Source: Qipengyuania sp. HL-TH1 (GTDB lineage Bacteria > Pseudomonadota > Alphaproteobacteria > Sphingomonadales > Sphingomonadaceae). From it: a DNA stretch of 64,000 bases. Shown here piece by piece: positions 17,320-26,666 of this stretch. Where the stretch lies: contig NZ_CP142675.1 in assembly GCF_036365825.1 (NCBI RefSeq), positions 2,798,501-2,862,500 on the forward strand. The letters are read 5' to 3'. The notes under the pieces were generated by a model that saw only the letters and a list, made by a program, of their open reading frames with translations, searched no databases and was not told where the DNA came from. Every line of letters starts with the position of its first letter. Position 1 is the first letter of the stretch. The position numbers and the translations under genes are program-made.

Positions 17320-18360
17320 ATGGCGCGCGGCATGTTGTTCGATCTGGCCCGCCCCGCCCTCTTCGCGCTCGACCCCGAACGCGCCCATCGCTTGACGGTC
17401 AGGGCGCTGACCCTTGCGCCGCGCATGCGCCCGGCACAAACCGGTCCGCTGGCGATCGATGTCGCTGGACTGACCTTTCCCAATCCGCTCGGCATGGCAG
17501 CGGGCTTCGACAAGGATGCCGAGGTCCCCGACCAATTGCTCGGCCTTGGCTTCGGTTTTGCCGAGGTCGGCTCGATTACCCCGCGCCCGCAGGCTGGCAA
17601 TCCCCAGCCGCGCCTGTTCCGCCTGGTCGAGGATCGCGCCATCATCAACCGGATGGGCTTCAACAACGGCGGCGCAGAAGTGGCGCGCGACCGGTTGCAG
17701 CGCCGCGCAGACCGTCCGGGCATCGTCGGGGTCAATGTGGGTGCCAATAAGGACAGCGAGGACCGCATCGCCGACTATGTGGCGATGACGCGCACTATGG
17801 CGCCGCTGGCCTCCTATCTCGCGGTCAATATCTCCAGCCCGAACACGCCCGGCCTGCGCGCCTTGCAGGACGAGAGTGCGCTGGCAGGGCTGCTCGACGC
17901 GGTCATCGAGGCGCGCGGGCCCAGCGGGCCGCCGGTGTTTCTCAAGGTCGCACCCGATCTCGAACCGGCAGATATCGACGCGATCGCGCGAATCGCGATC
18001 GAGCGACAGCTAGGCGCGTTGATCGTCTCGAATACGACTATCTCGCGCCCTCGGTTGGCTTCGCCCCATGCAGGCGAGGCGGGCGGATTGTCGGGTGCGC
18101 CCCTGCGTGATCTCGCGCAGCAGCGGCTGCGCGACTTCCGCACGGCCACCGGCGGGTCGATTCCACTGGTCGGGGTGGGCGGGATTGCCAGCGCGGAGGA
18201 CGCCTGGGCGCGTATCCGGGCAGGCGCGAGCCTCGTCCAGCTCTACAGCGCGATGGTCTACGGCGGGCCGGGCCTGCCGCGGCGGATCCTGCGCGGGCTC
18301 GAAGAGCTTATGCGGCTTGATGGATTCGCTTCGATTGCCGAAGCGGTCGGAAGTGAATAG
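17320..18360 (+). CDS. pyrD: Dihydroorotate dehydrogenase (quinone), class 2
   Basis: A membrane-associated FMN enzyme of pyrimidine synthesis that passes electrons to quinone, 346 residues. The N-terminal helix (LFDLARPALFALDPERAH) is the class 2 membrane-binding segment. Core motifs are NPLGMAAGFDKDAEV, FAEVGSITPRPQAGNP, NRMGFNNGGAE and ISSPNTPGLR, whose first Ser is the class 2 catalytic base, and GVGGIASAEDAW. Two in-frame ATGs (17320 and 17332) are possible starts. Ggt follows 10 bases after the stop. Confidence 0.95.
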   Translation: MARGMLFDLARPALFALDPERAHRLTVRALTLAPRMRPAQTGPLAIDVAGLTFPNPLGMAAGFDKDAEVPDQLLGLGFGFAEVGSITPRPQAGNPQPRLFRLVEDRAIINRMGFNNGGAEVARDRLQRRADRPGIVGVNVGANKDSEDRIADYVAMTRTMAPLASYLAVNISSPNTPGLRALQDESALAGLLDAVIEARGPSGPPVFLKVAPDLEPADIDAIARIAIERQLGALIVSNTTISRPRLASPHAGEAGGLSGAPLRDLAQQRLRDFRTATGGSIPLVGVGGIASAEDAWARIRAGASLVQLYSAMVYGGPGLPRRILRGLEELMRLDGFASIAEAVGSE

Positions 18361-18370
18361 CGTCGCCGCG

Positions 18371-20086
18371 ATGAACAAGGTCTTCTCCGCTTCGCTGCTG
18401 GCGCTCACGCTCGCTGGCTGTTCCGCCACCCCGCCTCTCGCTTCTTCGCCCGCCGAACCGGTTCCGGCCTTCGCGGGTGCGGTCTCGGCAGCGGATCCGC
18501 GCGCGCAGGCGGCGGGCGAAGCCATGCTCGCGCGCGGCGGGAGTGCGACTGATGCAGCGATCGCCGTGATGCTGGCGCTGACGGTGGTCGAACCGCAAAG
18601 CTCGGGGATCGGCGGCGGCGGCTTCATGGTCCGGGGCGCCGCCGATGGCACGGTAGGCACATTCGACGGCCGCGAAACCGCGCCGGCAGGCGCCACACCC
18701 GAATGGTTCTTCAACGAAGACGGCACGCTGCCCCCACGCGGCGAATCGGTGCGCAGCGGGCTTTCGGTGGGGGTCCCAGGTAGTATCGCGCTGGCGGCCA
18801 AGGCACATGCCGCGCATGGCACGCTGGCCTGGGCCGAGCTGTTCGAACCCGCCATCCGCCTGGCCCGCGAAGGCTTCGACATGAATGCGCGCCTCAACGG
18901 CATGCTCGAGAGCGCAAGGAACCGCTCGGCGCATAGTGCCGAGGCACGGGCGCTGTTCTTCGATGCACAGGGCAATCCGCTGCCGGTCGGCACGCGGGTC
19001 GCCAACGAGCGGCTGGCGCAAACCTTCGAGACCATCGCTGCGGCGGGACCATCGGCGTTCTACAGCGGACCTTTGTCGCACGAAATCGCCGCGACCGTCG
19101 CGGCAGACACGCCGCGCGAAGGCGCGATGACCTATGCGGACATCACTGGTTACGAAGCCAAGCTGCGCGATGCCGTGTGCGGCACCTATCGCGCCTATCG
19201 CGTGTGCACGATGGGCCCGCCCACTTCGGGCGGTGTCGCGGTACTACAGATGCTCGGCCAGCTCGAACGGTTCGACCTTGCCGAACTGGGCCTGCGCAAT
19301 CCGGTCACCTGGCATCTGTTCGTCGAATCGCAGCGGCTCGCCTATGCTGATCGCGAACTTTACCTGGCGGATAGCGATTACGTTTCGGTACCCGTCGCGG
19401 GGCTGGTCGAGCCCGGCTATCTCGCCGCGCGCAGCGCGCTGATCGGCGAGGGGAGCACGCTTTCCGAAGTCACCGCCGGCGTGCCCACGGGCGCACCGGT
19501 CGCGCTGGCCGATGGTGACGAACCCGAGGAATATGGCACCTCGCATTTCGCCGTGGTCGATGCCGAGCGCACCATGATCAGCTACACCTCGACCATCGAG
19601 GGGGCTTTCGGGTCCGGCCTGGTGGCAGGCGGCTTTTTCCTCAATAACGAGCTCACCGATTTCAGCCGCTCGCCGACCGTGGACGGCAAGCTTGTCGCGA
19701 ACCGGGTTGAAGGGGGCAAGCGCCCGCGCAGCTCGATGGCGCCGGTGGTGGTCTGGGACCCCGCGGGCGAACCCTTCCTCGCAGTGGGCGCAGCAGGTGG
19801 CAGCACCATCCCGGTACAGACCGCGCGCAGCATCATCGGAGCGATCGATTTCGGCCTGTCGGCGGAAGAGATACTCGGCCTTCCCTTTATCATGGCCTTT
19901 GGCGAGCGCCTCCTGCTCGAGCAAGGCACCTGGCTCGAAGAGCAGGCCGCGGCCTTCAAGGCGCTGGGCCACACCGACGTGCTGGTCCGCGAGGCACCGG
20001 TCAAAGGCGGCGCGGTCCTGCGTGGTCCCTCGGGCTGGGTCAGCGCGCGCGATCCGCGCCTTGCCGGACAGATCGAGATTCCGTGA
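18371..20086 (+). CDS. ggt: Gamma-glutamyltransferase (lipoprotein)
   Basis: An Ntn-hydrolase of 571 residues that cleaves glutathione and other gamma-glutamyl compounds in the periplasm. It has a lipoprotein signal, MNKVFSASLLALTLAGC, so it is membrane-anchored. The autoprocessing nucleophile is Thr390 in EEYGTSHFAVVD. Other family motifs are EPQSSGIGGGGFMV, TMGPPTSGGVAVLQML and RPRSSMAPVVV. The gene lies 10 bases after pyrD and is probably cotranscribed, although the two functions are unrelated. Confidence 0.95.
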   Translation: MNKVFSASLLALTLAGCSATPPLASSPAEPVPAFAGAVSAADPRAQAAGEAMLARGGSATDAAIAVMLALTVVEPQSSGIGGGGFMVRGAADGTVGTFDGRETAPAGATPEWFFNEDGTLPPRGESVRSGLSVGVPGSIALAAKAHAAHGTLAWAELFEPAIRLAREGFDMNARLNGMLESARNRSAHSAEARALFFDAQGNPLPVGTRVANERLAQTFETIAAAGPSAFYSGPLSHEIAATVAADTPREGAMTYADITGYEAKLRDAVCGTYRAYRVCTMGPPTSGGVAVLQMLGQLERFDLAELGLRNPVTWHLFVESQRLAYADRELYLADSDYVSVPVAGLVEPGYLAARSALIGEGSTLSEVTAGVPTGAPVALADGDEPEEYGTSHFAVVDAERTMISYTSTIEGAFGSGLVAGGFFLNNELTDFSRSPTVDGKLVANRVEGGKRPRSSMAPVVVWDPAGEPFLAVGAAGGSTIPVQTARSIIGAIDFGLSAEEILGLPFIMAFGERLLLEQGTWLEEQAAAFKALGHTDVLVREAPVKGGAVLRGPSGWVSARDPRLAGQIEIP

Positions 20087-20179
20087 CCCCGCCGGGTCGC
20101 TTGCCGTGTGGCGGGAGGCAGCCTAAGTCCTCGCCAAGAATTGGGTTACAACAAGAACAAGATCGCTGAGGAGCCTGCC

Positions 20180-21982
20180 GTGCTGTCGGACATCGATTCC
20201 GCCAACAATCTCGTCGAACTCTTCCTCAAACGCGCGGACGAGAAGGGCGACTTGCCCTTCCTCGGGGCGAAGAAGGATGGCAGCTGGCAGACGATCAGCT
20301 GGCGTGAAACCGCGGAACGGGTCTGCCTGCTTGCGGAGAATTTGCGCGGACTGGGCCTCAAGGAAGGCGACCGCGTGTGCCTCGTGTCCGAGAACCGCCC
20401 CGAATGGTGCATCGCCGATCTCGCGGTAATGGCCGCGGGCTGCATCACCGTGCCGGCCTACATCACCAATACCGAGCGCGACCACGTCCACATCCTCGAC
20501 AATTCGGGCGCCAAGGCGGTGATCGTGTCGACCGAGAAGCTGCTCCGGCCGCTGCATGGTGCCTTGCAGGCCTCGGGCATTGCCGAACATGTTATCGGCA
20601 TCGACGATCTCCACCGCCAGCAATCGGGCAGCTTCACCTTCCATATGTGGGACAAGATGCTCGAGGGTGATGCCGCGGCGGCGCGCAAGGCGGTGACCGA
20701 GCGGATGGCGAAGGTCGGACGCGGCGATACTGCGTGCATCATCTATACCAGCGGCACCGGCGGGGCCCCGCGCGGGGTGCTGCAGCACCATGGCGCAATC
20801 CTGTGCAACGCGGCAGGCGCGGCGGCAATCCTGATCGAGGATTTCGGCATCGTGCAGGACGAGCGGTTCCTTTCCTTCCTGCCGCTCAGCCACGCCTATG
20901 AGCATACCGGCGGGCAGTTCCTCCCGATCAGCGTCGGCGCGCAGATTTATTATTCCGAGGGCCTCGAAAAGCTCGCCAGCAATATCGAGGAAACGCGGCC
21001 GACCATCATGGTCGTGGTCCCGCGGCTGTTCGAAGTGCTGCGCACGCGGATCATGAAGCAGGTACACAAGCAAGGCGGCCTTGCCGAGAAGCTGATGAAC
21101 ACTGCGCTGGAGGTCGGCGAACGCCGCGCCGCGGGCCAGCCGAAATTCGGGGACAAGCTCAAGGATCTGGCGGTCGCCCGCCTGCTGCGGCCCAAAATCC
21201 GCCAGCGGTTCGGCGGCAGGATCAAGGCGATGGTTTCGGGCGGTGCGCCGCTCAACCCCGAAGTCGGCATCTTCTTCGAGGCTATGGGGCTGACCATGTT
21301 GCAGGGCTATGGGCAGACCGAGGCCGGACCGGTGATCAGTTGCAACCGCCCGGCCGCAGGGATTGCGATGCATTCGGTCGGTCCCGCAATGCGCGGTGTC
21401 GAACTGAAGATCGCCGACGATGGCGAAGTCCTCGTACGCGGCGAACTCGTCATGCATGGCTATTGGCAGAACGAAAGCGAGACCCAGCGCACGATCCAGG
21501 ACGGCTGGCTGCATACCGGCGATATCGGCCATCTCGACGACCGGGACCGGATCGTCATCACCGACCGCAAGAAGGACATGATCGTCAACGACAAGGGCGA
21601 CAACATCGCCCCGCAGAAGGTCGAGGGCATGCTGACGCTGCAGCCCGAGATCGGCCAGGCGATGGTGGCGGGCGACCGCAAACCCTATATCGTCGGCCTG
21701 ATCGTCCCCGACGCCGAATGGACGCTCGAATGGTGCCGCGCGCAGGGCAAGCAGTTCGATTGCAAGCAACTGCAGCAACTGCCCGAGTATCGTAACGCGG
21801 TGCGCGCCGCGATCGACCGGGTGAACAAGGATCTATCGGTGGTCGAAAAGGTACGTCAGTTCGCCTTTGCCGACGAACCGTTCACGATCGAGAACGAGGA
21901 AATGACCCCCTCGATGAAGATCCGCCGCCACAAGATCAGGGACCGCTACGGCGACCATCTGGCGAAGCTGTACCGCAGCTAG
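20180..21982 (+). CDS. Long-chain acyl-CoA synthetase (AMP-forming)
   Basis: An ANL-superfamily enzyme of 600 residues that activates fatty acids with ATP and CoA. Motifs: phosphate-binding loop IIYTSGTGGAPRGV, LPLSHAYEHTGG, LQGYGQTEAGPVIS, GWLHTGDIGHLDD, ITDRKKDMIVNDKGDNIAP, and TPSMKIRRH near the C-terminus. The GTG at 20180 was chosen for a GAGGAG Shine-Dalgarno sequence seven bases upstream (20167-20172); the open frame extends further but has no comparable site. The long FACS-type linker fits long-chain substrates. It is convergent with the following gene. Confidence 0.93.
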   Translation: MLSDIDSANNLVELFLKRADEKGDLPFLGAKKDGSWQTISWRETAERVCLLAENLRGLGLKEGDRVCLVSENRPEWCIADLAVMAAGCITVPAYITNTERDHVHILDNSGAKAVIVSTEKLLRPLHGALQASGIAEHVIGIDDLHRQQSGSFTFHMWDKMLEGDAAAARKAVTERMAKVGRGDTACIIYTSGTGGAPRGVLQHHGAILCNAAGAAAILIEDFGIVQDERFLSFLPLSHAYEHTGGQFLPISVGAQIYYSEGLEKLASNIEETRPTIMVVVPRLFEVLRTRIMKQVHKQGGLAEKLMNTALEVGERRAAGQPKFGDKLKDLAVARLLRPKIRQRFGGRIKAMVSGGAPLNPEVGIFFEAMGLTMLQGYGQTEAGPVISCNRPAAGIAMHSVGPAMRGVELKIADDGEVLVRGELVMHGYWQNESETQRTIQDGWLHTGDIGHLDDRDRIVITDRKKDMIVNDKGDNIAPQKVEGMLTLQPEIGQAMVAGDRKPYIVGLIVPDAEWTLEWCRAQGKQFDCKQLQQLPEYRNAVRAAIDRVNKDLSVVEKVRQFAFADEPFTIENEEMTPSMKIRRHKIRDRYGDHLAKLYRS

Positions 21983-22015
21983 GACCGCGGACTGTAGCGG
22001 TGGCGTGAAGAGGGC

Positions 22016-22543
22016 CTAGGCGACCGCTTCCTCGATATATTCCGGGAAGAAACTTGGCGCACGGTCGCTCCACCCCGGGGCGGTCGCGGCAGCTTCGCTC
22101 AGGCTCTGGAGCAGCATCTTGCGGCGATCGGGGCGAATCTGCGGCAGGGCGGCGGCGGCGCAGAAGGCGCTGGGCAGCCACGGCCGTGCGGCGGCGGAGA
22201 TCAGCCGTTCATAGAGAAAGCGAAAGGCGGAAAAGCTGTCGATCCGCTCCTGCGCCAGATCGAAAGCGGCAACGCGGGTCAGCTTGCCGACAAAGCCCTC
22301 GACACTGTCGAAGCCCGAGTGTTCGGGGATCGACTGGCGCAGCGCCTTCAGCTCCTGATAGGCGACATACTGGCTGCGGATCGCGGCGTTCTCGCCCGGG
22401 TTGCGCCCCCAGACGCGAAAGGCATCGCAGCGTCCCAGCCCGATATCGAGACTGCGGCGGATATAGCGCTGCTCGGCGGCGGTCAGCCCGGCGAATTCGC
22501 GCATTTCGGCAATGGTCAGCGATGCGGTACCCGTAACGGCCAT
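22016..22543 (-). CDS. Hypothetical protein, 175 residues
   Basis: A helical soluble protein with no signal peptide. The N-terminus reads MAVTGTASLTIAEMREFAGL and is followed by AAEQRYIRRSLDIGLGRCDA. I do not recognise the family. The ATG at 22543 was chosen because GGGGAG lies nine bases upstream; a GTG three codons earlier would leave no room for it. It is convergent with the acyl-CoA synthetase and lies downstream of thiSG on the same strand. Confidence 0.65.
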   Translation of the reverse strand: MAVTGTASLTIAEMREFAGLTAAEQRYIRRSLDIGLGRCDAFRVWGRNPGENAAIRSQYVAYQELKALRQSIPEHSGFDSVEGFVGKLTRVAAFDLAQERIDSFSAFRFLYERLISAAARPWLPSAFCAAAALPQIRPDRRKMLLQSLSEAAATAPGWSDRAPSFFPEYIEEAVA

Positions 22544-22636
22544 GATCGGCACTCCCCTGTCACGAGGCCGACTATCTCCGAAGATGGTTAATATTTTTTC
22601 CGCACCCTGGAGCAGCCTCCGGGACTAGCCCCTGAC

Positions 22637-23608
22637 TTAGATCAGCCCGGCCAGCGGGCTGCTCGGGTCGGCATATTTGCGCGTGCCCATGCGGCCGGCG
22701 AGATAGGCATCTCGCCCGGCTGCCACGGCCAGCTTCATTGCGCGCGCCATGCGAAGCGGATCCTTGGCCTCGGCGATGGCAGTGTTCATCAACACCCCGT
22801 CGCAGCCCAGTTCCATGGCGACAGCGGCATCCGACGCGGTGCCGACCCCGGCATCGACCAGTACGGGCACGCTGGCGCCTTCCTTGATCAGCCGGATCGT
22901 GACGCGGTTCTGGATACCGAGCCCCGAGCCGATCGGCGCGCCCAGCGGCATGACTGCGACCGCACCTGCATCCTCGAGCTGCTTGGCCGCAATCGGGTCG
23001 TCGACGCAGTAGACCATCGGCAGGAAGCCTTCCTTGGCCAGCGTCTCGGTTGCGACCAACGTCTCGCGCATATCGGGATAGAGCGTGCGCGCTTCGCCAA
23101 GCACCTCCAGCTTGACGAGGTCCCAGCCGCCCGCTTCGCGCGCCAGCCGGAGCGTGCGGATCGCCTCTTCGGCAGTGAAGCAGCCTGCCGTGTTGGGCAG
23201 ATAAGTGACTTTCTTGGGATCGATGTAATCGGTCAGCATGGGCGCATTGGGATCGCTGACATTGACCCGGCGCACCGCCACGGTGACGATTTCCGCACCC
23301 GAGGCTTCGAGTGCTGCCGCGTTCTGTTCGAAATCCCGATATTTGCCGGTGCCGACGATCAGCCGGCTGCGGAAAGTCCGCCCGGCCACGGTCCAGCTAT
23401 CGTCGTCCTGGCCGCCGCCGACGAAATGGACGATTTCGAGCGTATCGCCATCGCTTATGGGATGCTGGCCAAGTTCGCTGCGCGGAGCGATAGTGCCATT
23501 GTGCTCGACCGCGACCTTCGCCGGGTCGAGTTCGAGTTCGCGCACGAGATCGGCGATGCTGGCGGCGGCAGTACGGCGGGTCTCGCCATTGACGGTCAGG
23601 GCAATCAT
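22637..23608 (-). CDS. thiG: ThiS-ThiG fusion: sulfur carrier and thiazole synthase
   Basis: A protein of 323 residues. Residues 1-66 are ThiS-like ([17 protein letters not shown] to [10 protein letters not shown]), and about 70-323 are ThiG, which makes thiazole phosphate for thiamine. ThiG landmarks are [11 protein letters not shown], the [11 protein letters not shown] segment, [17 protein letters not shown] with the Schiff-base Lys, and [30 protein letters not shown]. Free ThiS needs a C-terminal Gly-Gly for thiocarboxylation; here the Gly-Gly is internal. Either the protein is cleaved or it works differently. The start is 9 bases after the merC-like stop, so one operon is likely. No thiamine riboswitch is seen. 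Confidence 0.93.
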   Translation of the reverse strand: MIALTVNGETRRTAAASIADLVRELELDPAKVAVEHNGTIAPRSELGQHPISDGDTLEIVHFVGGGQDDDSWTVAGRTFRSRLIVGTGKYRDFEQNAAALEASGAEIVTVAVRRVNVSDPNAPMLTDYIDPKKVTYLPNTAGCFTAEEAIRTLRLAREAGGWDLVKLEVLGEARTLYPDMRETLVATETLAKEGFLPMVYCVDDPIAAKQLEDAGAVAVMPLGAPIGSGLGIQNRVTIRLIKEGASVPVLVDAGVGTASDAAVAMELGCDGVLMNTAIAEAKDPLRMARAMKLAVAAGRDAYLAGRMGTRKYADPSSPLAGLI

Positions 23609-23617
23609 GCGCCCGAC

Positions 23618-24022
23618 TTAGTCGCCCGCGCGCTCCTTGCAAGCGGCGGAATGCACATGGCGCAGGTTGAGGATGTGCCCCAGCGACACCAGCGCGACCC
23701 CGATGATGGTCAGCACCGCTTCCTTCACGCCATGCGGCACGGCCAGCGCCGCGCCCATGAAGGTCAGCCCGGTCATTGCGACCACGAAGGGGGCTGCCAC
23801 GCGATGCCGCAAGGCGCCCCAGCCGATCGCGACACCTGCGATAAGCGTGGCGATGAGCAGCCCCGCCCGGTGGATATCGGGCGAAAGGAACAGCTCCCCG
23901 CCAAGGCCGAGACCTGAAACCAGGACAATCGAAAGCAGGCAATGGATCGCACATGCACCCGAGAGCAGGATCCCCGCCCGGTCGAGCCTCCGACGAATCG
24001 GCGAGATGGCACGTTGCAACAT
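23618..24022 (-). CDS. MerC domain-containing membrane protein
   Basis: A membrane protein of 134 residues with four hydrophobic segments (about 18-38, 48-66, 74-92 and 98-116). It carries the G-A-C-A-I-H-C motif in the first helix, the metal-binding pair of the MerC family. MerC itself transports mercury; chromosomal homologues like this one have no proven substrate and may handle zinc or other metals. A C-terminal tail holds HVHSAACKE, another possible metal site. It is the first gene of a two-gene unit with thiSG. Confidence 0.85.
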   Translation of the reverse strand: MLQRAISPIRRRLDRAGILLSGACAIHCLLSIVLVSGLGLGGELFLSPDIHRAGLLIATLIAGVAIGWGALRHRVAAPFVVAMTGLTFMGAALAVPHGVKEAVLTIIGVALVSLGHILNLRHVHSAACKERAGD

Positions 24023-24031
24023 GCGAGGCCA

Positions 24032-24049
24032 GATATGTTATGGTGTATC
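24032..24049 (-). promoter_or_regulatory. Imperfect palindrome upstream of merC-like gene, possible Zur-type site
   Basis: GATATGTTATGGTGTATC has matching outer arms GATA/TATC and an AT-rich half site ATGTTAT. It lies 10 bases before the merC-like start, where a metal-responsive repressor could act. The match to Zur-like GTTAT-type boxes is partial, so this is a weak call. Confidence 0.25.
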
Positions 24050-24164
24050 TTCTTGCAAGCAAAACCGGCGGATGGCCGCCGCATTGCGTCGGTTGCGGCA
24101 ACCGGGTTGCCGCTTGCCCGATTTGCACTTGCGCCAGCCGCGGCTGCAAACCACAGACGATGCC

Positions 24165-25199
24165 ATGTCCGAGAAGAGCAAGCAGGCGCGGCCGATCGCG
24201 CTGGCCAACTGGCTGATGATCGTCGCCGTCATGGTCGTGGTGATGGTGGCCGTAGGCGGCATCACCCGGCTGACCGAGAGCGGGTTGTCGATCACCCAGT
24301 GGAAACCGATCACCGGGGCCATACCCCCCTTGTCGGACAGCGCGTGGCAGGCCGAATTCGAACTCTATAAGGCCACCGGCGAGTATCGGAACGTGACCGG
24401 CCCTGCAGGGATGGACCTCGCGGCTTTCAAGTTCATCTTCTTCTGGGAGTGGTTCCACCGGCTGCTTGGCCGGTTGATCGGGCTGGCCTTTGCCTTGCCC
24501 CTGGCATGGTTCTGGATCCGCGGCGCGATCCCGCAGGGCTACAAGTGGCGGCTGGTTGCGCTGCTCGCGCTGGGCGGGCTGCAGGGCGTCTTCGGCTGGT
24601 TCATGGTCCGCAGCGGGCTCGCCGGGACAATGACCGATGTGAGCCATTTCTGGCTTTCGATCCATTTGCTGACCGCGCTGTTTACGCTTGGCGGGCTGGT
24701 CTGGACCGCGCTCGATCTTCGTCGCCTGGCCGCCGGCGCCGGCGGTCCCGCGCGCTGGACCGTCACCGCGAGCTGGGTGGGCGTAATCCTTTTCATTCAA
24801 CTGCTGCTCGGCGCGTGGGTCGCGGGACTCAATGCGGGGCTCGCCTCCGATAGCTGGCCGCTGATGCAGGGTCGGCTGGTGCCGGAGTTTGACACCAGTG
24901 GCGGTTTCCTTCGCGCCATGACCCACGATCCCTACCTGGTCCACTTCCTGCACCGCTGGTGGGCCTGGGCAGCGGTCGCTGCGCTGATCGTCATGGCGCG
25001 CAAGGTCAAGCCGCTCATGCGCCGCGCCTCGGTGGCGATCCATATCGCCTTCGGCACGCAGATCGTGCTCGGGATCGCGACCGTATGGACGGGCGTCGCG
25101 CTATGGGTGGCCGTTGCGCACCAGATCGTCGGCGCGCTGCTGGTCGCGAGCTTCGCCTGGGGTGCGCATGTGCTGGGGCGAAAGACCCACGCGGCCTGA
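24165..25199 (+). CDS. ctaA: Heme A synthase (COX15/CtaA, class 2)
   Basis: An eight-helix inner-membrane enzyme of 344 residues that oxidises heme O to heme A for cytochrome oxidase. Conserved His residues are present in EWFHRLLGR, SHFWLSIHLL, VHFLHRWWAW and AVAHQIVGAL, the last two pairing as the cofactor-heme site. GGITRLTESGLSITQWKP near the N-terminus is characteristic of the alphaproteobacterial/mitochondrial class. It starts at ATG 24165, divergent from the merC-like gene; no other cytochrome oxidase genes are in the window. Confidence 0.95.
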   Translation: MSEKSKQARPIALANWLMIVAVMVVVMVAVGGITRLTESGLSITQWKPITGAIPPLSDSAWQAEFELYKATGEYRNVTGPAGMDLAAFKFIFFWEWFHRLLGRLIGLAFALPLAWFWIRGAIPQGYKWRLVALLALGGLQGVFGWFMVRSGLAGTMTDVSHFWLSIHLLTALFTLGGLVWTALDLRRLAAGAGGPARWTVTASWVGVILFIQLLLGAWVAGLNAGLASDSWPLMQGRLVPEFDTSGGFLRAMTHDPYLVHFLHRWWAWAAVAALIVMARKVKPLMRRASVAIHIAFGTQIVLGIATVWTGVALWVAVAHQIVGALLVASFAWGAHVLGRKTHAA

Positions 25200-25295
25200 C
25201 CTGGCGGCCGCGACCTCGAGACCCCGGGCGCGCAGGTCGCGAGAGCTTGCACGCCGTTCGAAGCCCCGTAATACTCTTTGTATCGGGGGTGGGCG

Positions 25296-26018
25296 ATGAA
25301 GGCAGATAACAGGCGCGGCGTGCTGAGGCTTTTTGGTCTGGCAGCGCTCCTGCCCGTCCTCGGCCACCCGGCCGCCGTATGGGCCGCGGGCCGTTCCATA
25401 AGCATCCCGACCCGCCCGTTCCTGCTGCGCCGGGAGCTGGAGCGCGGCCTGGCCCGCGGAGCGTCGCTGCTGGTGACCCGCGAGTGGAAGGGACAGTTCG
25501 AAAGCATCGCCGGGCAAACCCGCGTTACGGGCGAACAGGTCTCCTGTACGGTTGACGCGCCTGCAGTGCTCGAGCCCATTGCCGCAGTCGAGCGCGAGCG
25601 CCGCTCGCCCGGGCCCTTCCCCGCGCGTCTGGATAGCCGCGGACGGATGGTCGGGAGCCAGCCGGCGAATACCGAGGGCACCGCGGCCGCAGTGCAGGCA
25701 GCGATCGGGGTGCTTGAGCAATCGGGCAAGTCCGCCGCCGAGATGCAGGAAGCGAAGCTCTATCTCGCCCAGCTTGCCAAGACTGCCGGAACGATTATCG
25801 GCACCACTCCGCCGGACCTGTTCTTTCCCGTGACCGGTGAAGCCCGCGATTCGCGGGAGCTGCCGCTGCCCGGCGGGCTTGTGGGTGAGTTCTCGGTCGA
25901 GCTTGAGGCGAGCGCGACGACGGGCGGACTGCTCGAGCGGTTCGAGCGCCGGATCACTACCCGCATTGCCGAAGATGTGCGGCTTTCGCGCGAAACCTGG
26001 CGCCTTTCGCTTGCCTGA
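25296..26018 (+). CDS. Exported protein of unknown function
   Basis: A protein of 240 residues with an N-terminal signal sequence. NRRGVLRLFGLAALL resembles a twin-arginine (Tat) signal, followed by a probable cleavage site at V-W-A-A near residue 30. The mature part has no recognised domain; it contains GEQVSCTVDAPAVLEPIAAV and ends with RLSRETWRLSLA-like sequence. The start at 25296 is preferred for the GGGGGTGGG just upstream. A short inverted repeat TGGGGT/ACCCCA with a T-rich loop (26027-26046) follows the stop. Confidence 0.65.
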   Translation: MKADNRRGVLRLFGLAALLPVLGHPAAVWAAGRSISIPTRPFLLRRELERGLARGASLLVTREWKGQFESIAGQTRVTGEQVSCTVDAPAVLEPIAAVERERRSPGPFPARLDSRGRMVGSQPANTEGTAAAVQAAIGVLEQSGKSAAEMQEAKLYLAQLAKTAGTIIGTTPPDLFFPVTGEARDSRELPLPGGLVGEFSVELEASATTGGLLERFERRITTRIAEDVRLSRETWRLSLA

Positions 26019-26065
26019 AATTTGTTGGGGTTTTATTTTACCCCACGCAAGATGCGCAGAAACGC

Positions 26066-26094
26066 TTGACTGACAGGCCATCCAGCGCCATTTG
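26066..26094 (+). promoter_or_regulatory. Candidate promoter of rplM-rpsI
   Basis: TTGACT (26066-26071) is followed after 17 bases by CATTTG (26089-26094), about 95 bases before rplM. The -35 match is good and the -10 is poor, so the call is tentative. Confidence 0.3.
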
Positions 26095-26186
26095 CCGCGC
26101 GCTTCGCGGGTTCATTCGCATGGATTCGCCGATTGGCGCCGATGCCCCCACGGGCATGGCACGAACACTAGGAACGGAAACCAGCC

Positions 26187-26666
26187 ATGAAGGCTCTTAC
26201 GAAGACCACCCGGTCGATCAAGCCGGCCGAGGTCGAAAAGAAGTGGCACATCATCGACGCCGAGAATCTCGTCGTCGGCCGTGTCGCGGCGATCATCGCC
26301 AACCACCTGCGCGGCAAGCACAAGCCGAGCTACACCCCGCATGTCGATTGCGGCGACCATGTCGTCGTGATCAACGCGGACAAGGTGAAGTTCACCGGCA
26401 AGAAGCTTAACGACAAGATCTATTACAAGCACACCGGCCACCCCGGCGGCATCAAGGAAACCACCCCGGCCAAGGTGCTGGAAGGCAAGTTTCCCGAGCG
26501 CGTGCTCGAAAAGGCTGTCGAGCGCATGATCCCGCGTGGCCCGCTTGGCCGTGCGCAGATGCGCGCGCTGCACGTATTCGCCGGCACCGAGCATCCCTAT
26601 GACGGCCAGAAGCCCGAAAAGCTCGACGTTGCCTCGATGAACCGCAAGAACAAGGTTGTCGCATAA
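26187..26666 (+). CDS. rplM: 50S ribosomal protein L13
   Basis: A large-subunit protein of 159 residues. Core motifs are [48 protein letters not shown] and [18 protein letters not shown]. It begins at ATG 26187 with AGGAA ten bases upstream. The stop TAA shares its last base with the rpsI ATG, the usual rplM-rpsI pair. Confidence 0.98.
   Translation: MKALTKTTRSIKPAEVEKKWHIIDAENLVVGRVAAIIANHLRGKHKPSYTPHVDCGDHVVVINADKVKFTGKKLNDKIYYKHTGHPGGIKETTPAKVLEGKFPERVLEKAVERMIPRGPLGRAQMRALHVFAGTEHPYDGQKPEKLDVASMNRKNKVVA

Noticed and set aside
20123..21778. Open reading frame of 551 codons antisense to the acyl-CoA synthetase gene
   Set aside because: GC-rich codon bias opens the opposite frame. The sense protein has all ANL motifs; the antisense product is Arg/Asp/His-rich and matches no family.
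23397..25043. Long leftward frame across ctaA and merC
   Set aside because: Antisense to a well-conserved heme A synthase and out of frame with the thiSG fusion; no start site or family.
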